Shown here piece after piece: positions 16,803 to 27,100 of a stretch of DNA of 64,000 nt. Source of the stretch: Verrucomicrobiota bacterium JB023. GTDB lineage: Bacteria; Verrucomicrobiota; Verrucomicrobiia; Verrucomicrobiales; Akkermansiaceae. The position numbers and the translations under genes were made by a program. Under the pieces are notes generated by a model. It was not told the DNA's origin. It was given only the letters and a program-made list of their open reading frames with translations, and made no database searches. Numbering within the stretch: the first letter of the stretch is position 1; each line of letters starts with the position of its first letter. Where the stretch lies: positions 1 through 64,000 of the forward strand of contig JAUTCR010000062.1 of assembly GCA_030673895.1 (NCBI GenBank), read 5' to 3'.

Positions 16803-18044
16803 CTAGCTGGCCGCCACGGACGGCTTGGTCGCCAGCGACGGGCTCTCGGGTTCGGACGCTGTTCCCGCATAGACCGCAATGGTTGCGGCAACAATGCGGT
16901 CCCAATCAAAGACCTTCTGGGCATAAGCAAAGCCTTGGTTCGCCAGCCGCGAGGCCAGCTCACTGTCATCGAGGACCCGGAGAATCGCGGTAGCCAAAGC
17001 TTCCTCATCCTTCTCCGGCACCAGCAGGCCAGTCTCCTCATCCTTAATCACATCCACAATACCGCCCACTCCGGAGGCGACCACTGGTTTGCGATGGCGG
17101 AGGGCCTCGATCAAGACCACCCCTAACCCCTCGGTATCGCCCCGATCATCGAAGATGGCGGGGTGAACATAGCAGGTGCAGGTGTGATAAAGCTCCGCGA
17201 GCCGCTCACTGCTGACGAAGCCCGCCCACTCCACGACCTCGTCGAGCCCGAGCTCGCTGGTGAGCGCCATCCACTCGTTCTTGCAGTCTCCTTCTCCCGT
17301 AATGACAACTTTGACCTGCTTCTCCTCCAGGATTGAGGGCAAAGCGCGCAAGAGCACATGCAGGCCCTTCCGCTGAATCAAACGTCCACAGTTCAAGAGA
17401 AGCGGAGGCTCGGAGACGGGATACTCCTGCCCCACCTCAGCCGATTCCACCGTCGCCCCGTAGGGAAGAATATGGATGGGGCGATCGCATAGCTTCCGGA
17501 TCTCATTGGCGGTATGGGAGCTATTGGCACAGAGGGCATCGCCTGTCTTCAACAGAGCGGCAAGGGCCTTCCGGATGCCGCCGCTCTTGCGGGCGAGAGC
17601 CAGCTCGGCACCGTGGCAGGTCATCACCACCCGGGTCCCAAAAACCTTGGCAGGGAGCCACGACATGAATCCGTGAGGAAAAGGCCAGTGAACATGCAAC
17701 ACGTCGAACCGGCGTCGCCAAGTCCACCAAAAGACGGCGACCATGCCGCAGAGGATGTAGCTCAGCGCAAAGACCTTGAAGAGTGGTGAGCCCTGCTTGT
17801 TGGGAGCGCCCTCATCATGAGTCAAGGTCTCCCATTGAGCCGGGGCGTAGCGCCAGCGGAGGACGGGCACGCCATCAATTTGATGACTTTTCAACGCTCG
17901 CCACGAGGGAGCCAGAACGGTCACTTCATGGCCTGCCGCCGCCGTTCGATTCACGATTTCGCGCTGCCAAGGCACCCCGGGATCTTCCGGGTTGCGAGGA
18001 TAGGTGGAGCCGAGAACGGCGACTTTCAGCTTCTGTTCAGACAT
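16803..18044 (-). CDS. Family 4 glycosyltransferase
   Basis: This 413-residue GT-B fold glycosyltransferase has an N-terminal acceptor half with an amphipathic/hydrophobic patch (about 90-110) that may bind the membrane. The C-terminal nucleotide-sugar half has NCGRLIQRKG (about 217-226), VVITGEGD and DTEGLGVVLIEA, whose final Glu is the family donor-binding residue. It probably adds a sugar to a surface polysaccharide or lipid carrier in the cytoplasm. It follows the GT2-receiver fusion gene by 24 bp on the same strand, so both may act in one envelope glycan pathway. The substrate cannot be told. Confidence 0.85.
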   Translation of the reverse strand: MSEQKLKVAVLGSTYPRNPEDPGVPWQREIVNRTAAAGHEVTVLAPSWRALKSHQIDGVPVLRWRYAPAQWETLTHDEGAPNKQGSPLFKVFALSYILCGMVAVFWWTWRRRFDVLHVHWPFPHGFMSWLPAKVFGTRVVMTCHGAELALARKSGGIRKALAALLKTGDALCANSSHTANEIRKLCDRPIHILPYGATVESAEVGQEYPVSEPPLLLNCGRLIQRKGLHVLLRALPSILEEKQVKVVITGEGDCKNEWMALTSELGLDEVVEWAGFVSSERLAELYHTCTCYVHPAIFDDRGDTEGLGVVLIEALRHRKPVVASGVGGIVDVIKDEETGLLVPEKDEEALATAILRVLDDSELASRLANQGFAYAQKVFDWDRIVAATIAVYAGTASEPESPSLATKPSVAAS

Positions 18045-18068
18045 GATGCCAGAAGTGGATTATTTCCT

Positions 18069-19502
18069 CTAGGCTGACTGTCGGGCAGGACGTAGCGAGC
18101 GGCTCGCTTGGACAGCACGTTCAAGGGTTTCAGCCAATTCGTCACGCTGGATAGGCTTCGAGAGGAAGTCAAAAGCGCCGGCTTTGATGGCCTCCGCTCC
18201 GTCCTTGGCCCGCTCGGAGCCAGAGAGCACGACCACTTGGGTGTGAGGGGCGAGCTTCTTCAGCTTCGGCAGGACTTCCAAGCCAGACAAGCCGGGCATA
18301 TAAATGTCGAGCAGGACGGCGTCATAGTCTTCACCCATCGCGGACATTGCGGCTTCTCCCGTATCGACGACATCGACTTCATAGTTCTCCTTCTTCAGAA
18401 CCATCGCTCCCAAGCGGCGGACGATGTCCTCGTCGTCAGCCAGGAGAATCTTCGGCTTGCTTTCCTTCGCTGGCTCACCAGCAGCCGCCAGCTCGGAGAT
18501 TGGGGTCACCTTCTCGCGAATTTCGGCATTCATGGGTTCCAGCCGATCCACGATCGGGAGGGCATGCTCCTTGGAGTAGTGCCGATTGGTGATCAATTCG
18601 GAGAGGAACCCGATCATGAGAAGAACTGGCGCCGTGAAGAGAGCGGCGGGAGCAGCGGCAAGCAACGCATTCTGCAAACCTCCCGGAAGGAAGGGAAGAA
18701 GGGAAACGAGCCAGAGGAAGCCAGCGAGCAGAACACAGAGAATCGCCAGTCCACCCATCAGATGCAAGGGACGCTCGCGGTAATTCTTCACAAAATGGAC
18801 GGACCACATGTCCATGAAGCCGCGAAGGAATCGCTTCACTCCATACTTGGAGACGCCGTGCATGCGAGGGTGATGCTCGACCACAATCTCAGTCGTCCGA
18901 TACCCCTCGATGGACGCAAGAGAGGGCACCATGCGGTGCATCTCGCCGTACATGGGGAGATCCTTCACGACGGCTTGGCGATAGCATTTGAACCCACAAT
19001 TGTGGTCATGCAGCTTGACGCCGTTCACCTTGCTAAGCATCAGGTTGAAGACCCGGCTGGGCAGCACCTTGTGCCAGGGATCATGCCTCTTTTGCTTGTA
19101 GCCGGAGACGATATCCCAACCCTCCCCTTCATTCAGCTTCTCAAGAAAGCGGGGAATCTCCTTAGGATCATCCTGCAAGTCGGCATCGAGGGTGAAGACG
19201 ATCTCTCCGGAAACCTCGCGATAGCCTGCCGCCAGCGCAGCGGCCTTGCCTTGATTGCTGCGGAAACGGATCGCGCGCACATGCTCGGTATCCTTGGCCG
19301 CAATCTGCTGGAGGACCTGCCAGGAGGAATCGGTGCTACCGTCATCAATAAAGACGATCTCCCACTGGCGGGAATGAAGTTCGGCCTGCTCGGCGATGCG
19401 TTCGTAGAGTTCGACCAAAGAGGCCTCCTCGTTCATCAAGGGGATGATGAAACTCAAGGTAGGCTTGGAAGGATGCTGGGGTGAGGTTGGGGGCGGGTTC
19501 AT
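18069..19502 (-). CDS. GT2 glycosyltransferase fused to a response-regulator receiver domain
   Basis: This 477-residue protein joins two normally separate modules. Residues 14-235 are a DPM1/GtrB-like family 2 glycosyltransferase with the nucleotide site DDGSTDSS (53-60) and DAD (106-108). Two membrane helices follow (about 248-270 and 285-305). Residues 348-465 are a complete CheY-like receiver with the acidic pair D356-D357, phospho-acceptor D399, S427 and K449. Enzymes of this GT class pass sugars to polyprenyl phosphate. The receiver's intact phosphorylation residues suggest that a histidine kinase may tune glycosyl transfer directly (inference). The junction lies inside one uninterrupted frame. 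Confidence 0.9.
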   Translation of the reverse strand: MNPPPTSPQHPSKPTLSFIIPLMNEEASLVELYERIAEQAELHSRQWEIVFIDDGSTDSSWQVLQQIAAKDTEHVRAIRFRSNQGKAAALAAGYREVSGEIVFTLDADLQDDPKEIPRFLEKLNEGEGWDIVSGYKQKRHDPWHKVLPSRVFNLMLSKVNGVKLHDHNCGFKCYRQAVVKDLPMYGEMHRMVPSLASIEGYRTTEIVVEHHPRMHGVSKYGVKRFLRGFMDMWSVHFVKNYRERPLHLMGGLAILCVLLAGFLWLVSLLPFLPGGLQNALLAAAPAALFTAPVLLMIGFLSELITNRHYSKEHALPIVDRLEPMNAEIREKVTPISELAAAGEPAKESKPKILLADDEDIVRRLGAMVLKKENYEVDVVDTGEAAMSAMGEDYDAVLLDIYMPGLSGLEVLPKLKKLAPHTQVVVLSGSERAKDGAEAIKAGAFDFLSKPIQRDELAETLERAVQASRSLRPARQSA

Positions 19503-19692
19503 CTGAGACTGAAAACTTGGACTCGTCTCATACTCGGTTTCGCCACATCTTTCAATAAAATTAAATTCTCATCCCGATAGACAATCAGCCAGACATTACT
19601 GACAATTCGCCTTCTAACTCATTGATTTCCAGTAGGGAAAAAGGGTTGACCTCCTTCCATCAGCAGCTTTACCCACACGATTCGCTATAAGC

Positions 19693-19733
19693 AAAAAAAT
19701 GCAAAACGGCTGCTGGAGAAAGCTCCGCAGCCG
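19693..19733 (-). terminator. Rho-independent terminator after the LprI-like gene
   Basis: On the minus strand a stem of CGGCTGC plus GGAG paired with CTCC plus GCAGCCG closes a short loop, followed by TTTTGCATTTTTTT. It lies about 43 bases past the stop at 19776. Confidence 0.85.
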
Positions 19734-19775
19734 CGATTCATTGAGGTATGAGGCTTCAATCGAGAGAAATTTCTC

Positions 19776-20837
19776 TCATCTCCCGAAGTCGACCTCTTGC
19801 AGAGCCCCCTCCTCATTGACGAGTCGGCCTGCCCAGCGGGTGCTACTCCCCCGCTTGATTTTTTCGAGCGACCAAAGGCCGACCAAGCGGCCGCCCTCAC
19901 CAGCCTCCCATTCCTCCAGGAAAAGCTTGCCGGAATCGTAATTGTGACCCTTGACCCGATGGCTACCAAATTCTCCCTGAACGTATCGGGAATCGTGCCA
20001 CTCCAAGCCAAGCTCGGCTTCCTCGCCTCCCACCAGCCCCGTGTATCTCGTTAACGCAACCTCATAACTAACTGGCTGGGAGCGGGTGATAGGACGAAGC
20101 ACGATGGGAGACTCACGCCTCCGCTCATCAAAAAAGCGCCCCCGCCAAGTGGCGTCTCCGGCTTCGGATCGCAAGTAGCCCCGGCCGATGCGCGCATTCT
20201 CCTGCCAGGCCTCGAAAACGACTCCTCCGCGCTCCATGCGACCGCCATAAAGGATCATCATATCCCCCCGGTCGGCCAAAAAGACTCCCCGCCAGAGATC
20301 CTCCGCTTCCCCGCGCCACTGCCCTGCCACGATGCCATCCACCCCCTCGATGGTCGCTTGGTAGAGAGTCGTTCCCGCCGCCACTGCCTGGTCACCCACT
20401 TCGGCCTTCCAATCACGAACCTTGGCCTGACCTCCCTGACCGCCGCCAGCTCCCCCTGTCACGTCACTCCGGCTCCCTCCCTGCTCCGCACGCAGCCGGG
20501 AGAGACATCCTTCAAGTGCGCGCGTGCGATAGCGGGTCAGCTCCCGCATGGTCTCAAAGTAGGATTGCGGGTAACGGGCATCGCCGCTCACCCCGTCGGC
20601 ATCTGCCTCCGCCTGAGTCTTAACATAGGCAATCCAATCGTTCTGAGCCTTGAGGAACTTCTTGCCCCGCTCGGTATCTTTGCCGGTAAGCTTCAGGACT
20701 TCGGCGAGCGTCGCCTCCATGATCTTACGCTCGTTCTCAGCAGCAGCGGTTGCATTTTCGTTCGCCGTTGCCACGTCCTGGGCATCGAGAGGCAAGCCCA
20801 GAAGGATTCCGAAGAGAAAGAGGGGGATGATCTTCAC
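19776..20837 (-). CDS. Exported LprI/DUF1311-like protein
   Basis: This protein of about 353 residues probably starts at the GTG at 20837, giving a signal peptide (VKIIPLFLFGILLGLPLDAQ). Residues about 20-120 are helical and resemble the lysozyme-inhibitor LprI N-terminal (DUF1311) domain, with a long run of Glu/Ala/Lys helices and a CLSRL segment at the end. A glycine-rich linker follows, then a beta-rich C-terminal half of unknown fold. It lies 67 bp behind the large PVC cytochrome gene, so it may be co-transcribed. Function in the periplasm is unknown; lysozyme inhibition is known only for some family members. The frame extends further upstream, but without a plausible signal. Confidence 0.65.
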   Translation of the reverse strand: MKIIPLFLFGILLGLPLDAQDVATANENATAAAENERKIMEATLAEVLKLTGKDTERGKKFLKAQNDWIAYVKTQAEADADGVSGDARYPQSYFETMRELTRYRTRALEGCLSRLRAEQGGSRSDVTGGAGGGQGGQAKVRDWKAEVGDQAVAAGTTLYQATIEGVDGIVAGQWRGEAEDLWRGVFLADRGDMMILYGGRMERGGVVFEAWQENARIGRGYLRSEAGDATWRGRFFDERRRESPIVLRPITRSQPVSYEVALTRYTGLVGGEEAELGLEWHDSRYVQGEFGSHRVKGHNYDSGKLFLEEWEAGEGGRLVGLWSLEKIKRGSSTRWAGRLVNEEGALQEVDFGR

Positions 20838-20904
20838 CCCCCCATTGATCACCCGCAGAGCTTGGCCGTCAAGAACGGCCAGACTCGAGGGTGGCAGCAC
20901 CCGC

Positions 20905-23628
20905 CTACTCGTAAGACTGCAGGTAGGCCACCAAGTCGGCGACATCCTGCGCCGAAAGGGCAAGCTGGTCGGCACTCAGCATCAAGGTGCGGTTCAGTTT
21001 GTTAATCCGCTCAATGCGCGAGCGGGGCACCAATTGCTCCACTCCTCCGGTCGAGATAATCATCACCGGGTCGCCCGGGCTGACGACCAGGCCCTCAATA
21101 ACTCCCCCGTCATTCTTGAGCTTCAGCTGACTGCCATGATAGCCATGCGCGATCTCGGCATCAGGCTCCACGATGGCCCGGGCAATCACTTCCGCCGTCC
21201 GGGCGGTGCCCCATCCTTTCAAGCTGGGGCCATAATTAGGCCCCACTCCCTCGACTTGGTGACACATCACACAACGCATCGCGGTCGCCTTCCCCTTGGC
21301 CGCATCACCCTTGAGAGCGAGAACATCAGCGACCTCGAATTGGCGCTCTTTAGGCGGACGGGGCACGGTGATTTCCTTCAATTCAATCTGCGAAGGGTCA
21401 TAGATGCCTCGCTCCTTGAGGTCTGGCATGACGTTGTGCTTGGCCCACTCCCCCACACCGCGGCGGAAGAGCCAATCGAGCGCCTCCTTCCTTACGGGCG
21501 AGCCGCTTTCCGCAAGCTCAAGCATGGCATCGACCGAGGCACGATCATCAATGAAGGCGAGAGTCTCGACGGCAAAAGCCCGTTGCGTCGGCGTCAGGCC
21601 GATAGCGGTGGCCCGAGCCTTGAGACCGGGAATCGCGGCCGGGCTCCAGAGTCTCCAAGTGAGCTTGGCAAAGCGCGCATCCCAAGCCACCGGATCATCT
21701 CCTGCCATCTTCTCATGGAGGTGCTTCCAGACGGCATCTTCCTTGCCCACAGCCCCGAGACCGATGGCTTCGACGGCGTTCTTGTCGTGGATATCGACCC
21801 GCTTGGCGAGCTCGAGAAAGACTGGAAGGGTTTTCTCCGCCGAGAGGTGGCGCAGGGCGAGAGCCACATCGCGCCGCACGCCTTCATCGGCATCCGTCGC
21901 CAGCTTTTTCGCATAAGGCAAGATGGCGACTTCGGCCCGACGCAAGGCCCGCAAGGCCGCAATCCGCATCTGCGGATTACGATGCTCGAGCAATTCTTCC
22001 ACCCGCTTCATCCCTTGGTCGCCCAAATGAGGCAGGAGCCAGACGGCTCTCGCGGCTAGGTAGGGGTCCTTGTCGGCCAGCAAGCCATCAACGGCTTGAA
22101 AGGCATCTTCGCCCATTTTCTTGAGCGCATGGAAGCCGAGATAACGCGGATTGACGGCGGGAGACTTGAGAGCGGTCAACGCGCCCTCGACGGTTTCCAG
22201 ATCGATCTCTGGAACTTGGGGTGAAAACCCTTTCGGAGCGATTCGATAGATGGTGCCCGAGCAGGAATCATCCAAATCGCCATGGCCACCGACCCGGGCA
22301 TCATACCAATCGCAGACGTAGAGCGCCCCATCAGGACCAACGACCACGTCGGATGGGCGGAAAAGAAGATGGGATTCGAATTCGGACTGCTTCTTCCCCT
22401 TCGTTCCTCCTGTGAAATCACTGCCCAGATACTCTCCGGTCGAGTTGGACGTCATCCAATCGGTCCGGTCGAGCGAGAAGGTCGCCCCTTGGGGTTCGGG
22501 CTGATAACCGAAGATGGTGTTCTTGCCTGGTTCGCAAGCGAGCAAGGTCCCTGCGAACTCAGACCCCAGCGCGCCATTCTCATAGTAAGCCACGCCCGTC
22601 GGTGAGCCTCCTCCGTAGATATCCCCGGCATCCATGGTGCCCGGGTCATCCTGCCGCCAATGATTGCGGGCATGGTCCTGTCCCGGCCGCTTCTCGGCCC
22701 GGTAGAAGCGCTTGCCATCCCGGGAAAAGTAGCCGGCGTTACCATACTCGAGAATATACGATGTCCGGCATGCCGGGGGATCGTCATTATCGTTCTGGAA
22801 TAGGTCGCCATATGAGGTGGACGTCTGCTCGTAGGAATTCCGGTAACCGTGACCGACCACCTCCACCCCGGAGCCATCCTCATTCATCCGGAAGGTCGCG
22901 CCCGACATCCAGACATGGCCATCATCGGACGGCTCGCCCGCTCGCTCGCCAGTCGGGAAAAACCACTCTCCGCCACCGCTCTTGAAGTAAGGCCCACCGA
23001 TCACGAACTCTTTGCCGTCACGGTCTTCGAAGATTCCTCCGCAGTTGCCGACATTGAAAATCAACTTTCCTCCCGGTCCGCCTGTCACCGAGTGCAGCGA
23101 GTGATCGTGATTCCGCCCATTGAAGCCGGTCAGGATTTCCTCGCGCTTATCGACTTCGGGGTCGAAGCGAAGATCGCGATCAACATCGGTATAAACAATC
23201 AGACTAGGAGGCTGGGAAACGAAAATTTTGTTATCAAAAACCCCGATCCCAAGCGGAGCAATGAGAGCCTCCTCTTGCACGAAAGTGTGGGAGGAATCAG
23301 CCTTGCCATCACCATCCGTATCTTCCAGCACGACCACCCGGTCTCCCTCGCGGCGATCCTTGTGGCGCCGATAGCGCACCCCTTCGCAGACCCAGATGCG
23401 GCCCTCATGATCCACATCCATGTTGGTGGGATTAAAGAGCTGGGGCGTCGAGGCCCAAACGCTGACCTCCAAGCCTTCCGGAACCAAAAACCGATCAACC
23501 GCAACTTGCTCGGGAGGCAAGGAGGGTGAAAACGAAGCTCCGGCCTCTTCAGAATTCTCTATCGATTGAGCAGAAACGCTACCCACCGTCAAACCAAGCA
23601 TTACTAATCCCCTCTTCGGCACTCTCAT
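20905..23628 (-). CDS. PVC-type beta-propeller/HEAT/cytochrome c protein
   Basis: This exported protein of about 907 residues has three parts typical of Planctomycetes-Verrucomicrobia: an N-terminal beta-propeller related to membrane-bound dehydrogenases (about 45-480, with repeats such as DVDHEGRIWVCEG and DVVVGPDGALYVCDWYD), a HEAT-like helical middle (about 500-740), and a C-terminal c-type cytochrome domain. The single haem motif CVMCH is near residues 786-790. Such proteins are thought to oxidise sugars or alcohols in the periplasm with transfer of electrons to the cytochrome; no substrate is known. The signal peptide (MRVPKRGLVMLGLTVGSVSA) supports the ATG at 23628 over a GTG at 23643. 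Confidence 0.88.
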   Translation of the reverse strand: MRVPKRGLVMLGLTVGSVSAQSIENSEEAGASFSPSLPPEQVAVDRFLVPEGLEVSVWASTPQLFNPTNMDVDHEGRIWVCEGVRYRRHKDRREGDRVVVLEDTDGDGKADSSHTFVQEEALIAPLGIGVFDNKIFVSQPPSLIVYTDVDRDLRFDPEVDKREEILTGFNGRNHDHSLHSVTGGPGGKLIFNVGNCGGIFEDRDGKEFVIGGPYFKSGGGEWFFPTGERAGEPSDDGHVWMSGATFRMNEDGSGVEVVGHGYRNSYEQTSTSYGDLFQNDNDDPPACRTSYILEYGNAGYFSRDGKRFYRAEKRPGQDHARNHWRQDDPGTMDAGDIYGGGSPTGVAYYENGALGSEFAGTLLACEPGKNTIFGYQPEPQGATFSLDRTDWMTSNSTGEYLGSDFTGGTKGKKQSEFESHLLFRPSDVVVGPDGALYVCDWYDARVGGHGDLDDSCSGTIYRIAPKGFSPQVPEIDLETVEGALTALKSPAVNPRYLGFHALKKMGEDAFQAVDGLLADKDPYLAARAVWLLPHLGDQGMKRVEELLEHRNPQMRIAALRALRRAEVAILPYAKKLATDADEGVRRDVALALRHLSAEKTLPVFLELAKRVDIHDKNAVEAIGLGAVGKEDAVWKHLHEKMAGDDPVAWDARFAKLTWRLWSPAAIPGLKARATAIGLTPTQRAFAVETLAFIDDRASVDAMLELAESGSPVRKEALDWLFRRGVGEWAKHNVMPDLKERGIYDPSQIELKEITVPRPPKERQFEVADVLALKGDAAKGKATAMRCVMCHQVEGVGPNYGPSLKGWGTARTAEVIARAIVEPDAEIAHGYHGSQLKLKNDGGVIEGLVVSPGDPVMIISTGGVEQLVPRSRIERINKLNRTLMLSADQLALSAQDVADLVAYLQSYE

Positions 23629-24106
23629 TGTTCTTGTTCGCACTTAGAACGTGCCGTCTCCCTCACTTTTTGCGCCAAATTGACTCAGTGCTCAACTGAG
23701 GAGGTAAAGAGCGGCCCTCCGGCACCACACACCACAGAAATGCCGAAGGACCGCTTCTTGGGAAAGACCCTCCAATTTGGCCCCGTTCTCCCGCTTGTCG
23801 AAGGGAAGATTTTGACTTTTTCCCTGCTCTCCAGATCGCACGCCCTGACCGCGCCGAAGGGCAAACGGGGTAACCCGCTCGAAAATGCCAGGCAAAAGCA
23901 ACCATCCCAAGGCATGGTCAGCCGGTCCGGGTCTCGCCAGAAGTAGCATTCTCCCCTTTGCGACAATTTTCGCCCCCGAAAGGATGATAAAAAACGACAT
24001 TTTTGCTTTCGAAAAACCTAAAGAAAATTGAGCCAAAACGTCTTCATTCCCAATGACACCCCGCCGGACTCTCAGGCGATCAATCTAACCGCCCCCGCGA
24101 CGAAAT
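23629..24106. other. Intergenic region between divergent exported-protein genes
   Basis: This 478-bp gap separates the PVC cytochrome gene (minus) from the GH128 gene (plus). I see no convincing coding sequence; the frames that cross it lack plausible starts or protein-like composition. An A+T-rich stretch at about 23960-24030 just upstream of the GH128 gene is a likely promoter region. Confidence 0.4.
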
Positions 24107-27100
24107 ATGAGTAAACCTACCGACGCCCTGCTCGCCTCACCCTCGCTCCAGCTCCTGCCTCTCCTCGGAAGCCTTCTCCTCGCTCCGCCCTTGGCAGCAC
24201 AGACAACAGTTCTCGAGGCAGATTTTGACTCCTCAACCCCCGTCTCCGCAGAGGTAACGGCCAACGCCACTTCGGCCAATCTCGATGCCGGCACCTCGAC
24301 GGGGAGCTGGACGGTCGGCGGCTCCCCTCCCGGAGCCATCATCTCCGACGGGAACGGAAACCATGCCTTTGTCTTTGACCGGGCAACAGCCGGGGTGCGT
24401 CCCAACGAGGCCGTCGCCAACTTCAGCGAGAGCGTCGACTTGGCCAATAAGGCCCTATCTCTCGAGATGGACCTCTATGCCGTCCGTCAAGCGGGAGGCC
24501 AGATCGTGAATTTCTTCTTGGAAGATGCGGCAGGCAACGTCGCCTACAAATTTGCCTTCCAGATGAATAATACCAAGCGGGTCTTCGCCACTCTGCCATC
24601 CGGTAGTGGCACCGCGAACACCTCGAATACCTTGGGCACAAACAATGGGTTCAAGAATCCCGCAGTCGACGCCTACCTCTCCTGGGGTGGAGCGACCATG
24701 GTCAAGCTCAAGCTTGACGTTGCGGGGACGCCCTCCCCCACGGGCGGCTATGAGGCCAGCCTCAGTGTCGATTGGAACGGTGATGGCGACTATGAGGACT
24801 ACGGAGAATGGGACGAATTAGAAATTGGCCCCGAGGGGTATGACGCCGGCCCCTTGACCGCACTCCGCATTGCCAATGACGAGTCGCTCAATGGAGGAGC
24901 CTGGATCGATCACCTCAAGGCGAGCACCAGCGATTGGCAGCCAGAGGAAGAAGCCCGCCCCATCTTCAATCTCGCCAAATTCCAAACCACGACAGCCGAT
25001 GCCGAGGGCGGCTCTTGGCCGGCACAATTCGCGACCGACGGTTTCGTGACCCAGGATAGTCGTTGGGTCGGCCCGGCCAGTGGGCCCCACTGGCTGGAGA
25101 TTGAACTCGCAGTGCCCATGACCATCGGCAGCATGCACCTCTATAGCGGTGGCACGTGGGATGCCGCGATGGCGAACTCCGTGCTCCAATATGACAACGG
25201 CTCGGGCTGGGTCGATATCGCAGGCACCCAGCTGACCGGGAATACCCTGAAGGTCCAAAACCTCGTCTTCGACGAGCCGGTTACCGCCCGCAACTTCCGC
25301 CTATACACCACGGACAATATCGCCCGGGTGGCCGAACTCGCCCTCTACGCCCCCACCCCGGACGGCTCGCCCGTCCCCTTCGGCACCGACGTCGATCTCA
25401 ACCTCGCCAAGATGCGGCAATACGTCCACTCGTCGCTCAGTGGCGCGAATTACCCCAAGCTCGCCACCGACGGGTTGGCCAACAATGCGTCCGCTTGGGC
25501 TAGCGCCAACGAGGCCGGTCCGCACGACTACGAGATTCACTTCCCGCACATCGAGCATATTGGCGGCGTCCACCTCTACTCCGGCTTCGATGGTGTGAGC
25601 GGCACAGCAATCGAAAACTTCGAGATCGCCTATGAGAGCGAGGGAGAATGGATCGTCTTCGATGGCGGCTCCATCACCGGCAATACCGAAAGCGATCGCG
25701 TGGTCCGCTTCAACGCTTCCGCTCGTGCAACGAAGATCCGCTTCCGTTCGCTTGATGACCGACGGGCCATTGTCCGTGAACTGGTCGTCCTTCCTCCGAT
25801 GCCCGACCCCTGGTTCCCCCTCGGGACCGATGCCTCCAGCGAGCCTCCCCCGACGGCCAGCTTTCTCGATTACGAAGATTCTTACTACACAATCGAGAAT
25901 CGCGCGGAGGGAACCCACCTCGAAACCTCGGAGACCGGAGCCGGCTTGACCACTGCCCAACCGTGGTTCCAGGTGCTCTACAATCTCGGCAGCGATAGCT
26001 ATCGCATCCGCAGCAAGGACAGCGAGAAGTGCTTCGAGGTGGCTCTCGCCTCCACCGAGGATGGAGCCCCCATCATTGAAGGAACTTACTCCAGCATGCC
26101 CCATCAGCGATGGTTGCTGGTGCCTGCCGATGGCGCGTATGTCCGCTTCGTCAACGCTTGGTCCGGTCTCGTGCTAGGCTGGGACGGTGAGAATGTCGTC
26201 CAGCAGCTCCCGGATGACTCGGCTAATCAGGAATGGCTCATCAATTATGAGACCCACTTCCCCAAGCAGGGTCAGGCGTCCCATTTCCACTTCAGTCACA
26301 TGTTCACCCCGAGCTGGGCCTACCGCTGGACTTACGCGGAGGAATACCAGCTCGACCATGGCCAATACATGCCCATGCAATGGGGAAGCATGGGAAGCGC
26401 CTCGCCAGGCATCCTGAAATTCCAACCCGAGTGGTATCGCCGGGCGAATCAGACGACAGTCATGGGCTTCAACGAGCCTGATCTGGAAGATCAGGCCCAC
26501 ATGGAGGTGAGCACCGGGCTCTATCAATGGCCTCGCCTCGAGCGGATGCGCCTCCCGCTCCTCGGGCCTTGCCCCGCCGCCTACAAGGGCAGCTGGCGCC
26601 AGGAGTTCGAGGCTGCTGCCGAGGAGCAGGGGCTACGGACCGATTACATGGCGGTCCACTGGTATTCGCCCAATGGAGCTCCCAGCGGCAGCCCCAGCAC
26701 CCTCATCGCCAACATGCAGTATCTCTACGATACTTATGGAAAGAAGATCTGGCTGACCGAATTCTCCACCCGGGACTTCGCGGGAACCAAGACGACTTGG
26801 AGCCGCGCCGAGAACTACAATTTCCTCGCCGAATTCATGTGGCGGGCGGAGAGCCTTCCATGGCTCGCCAAATGGTCCATCTTCGAGTGGAGCCTCTACG
26901 GAGGGAATCCTGAAACGGATGATAGCAGCAGCAGCGATCCCTACGCGATGAATTCACCGCGTCTCGCCCTCCATATCCGGAACGATTCCTCCGATCCCGG
27001 CTATGAGGACCTCAGCGAGTGCGGCCTCCTCCTGGCAGGCTGGGACGGCGACGCCACCGTGCGCGACAACAAGGCCTACATCATCCACAACAAGGCGACC

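Noticed and set aside
18108-22059. Long plus-strand frames opposite the GT2-receiver gene and the PVC cytochrome gene.
   Set aside because: Antisense shadows; the minus-strand products have clear domains, signal peptides and motifs.
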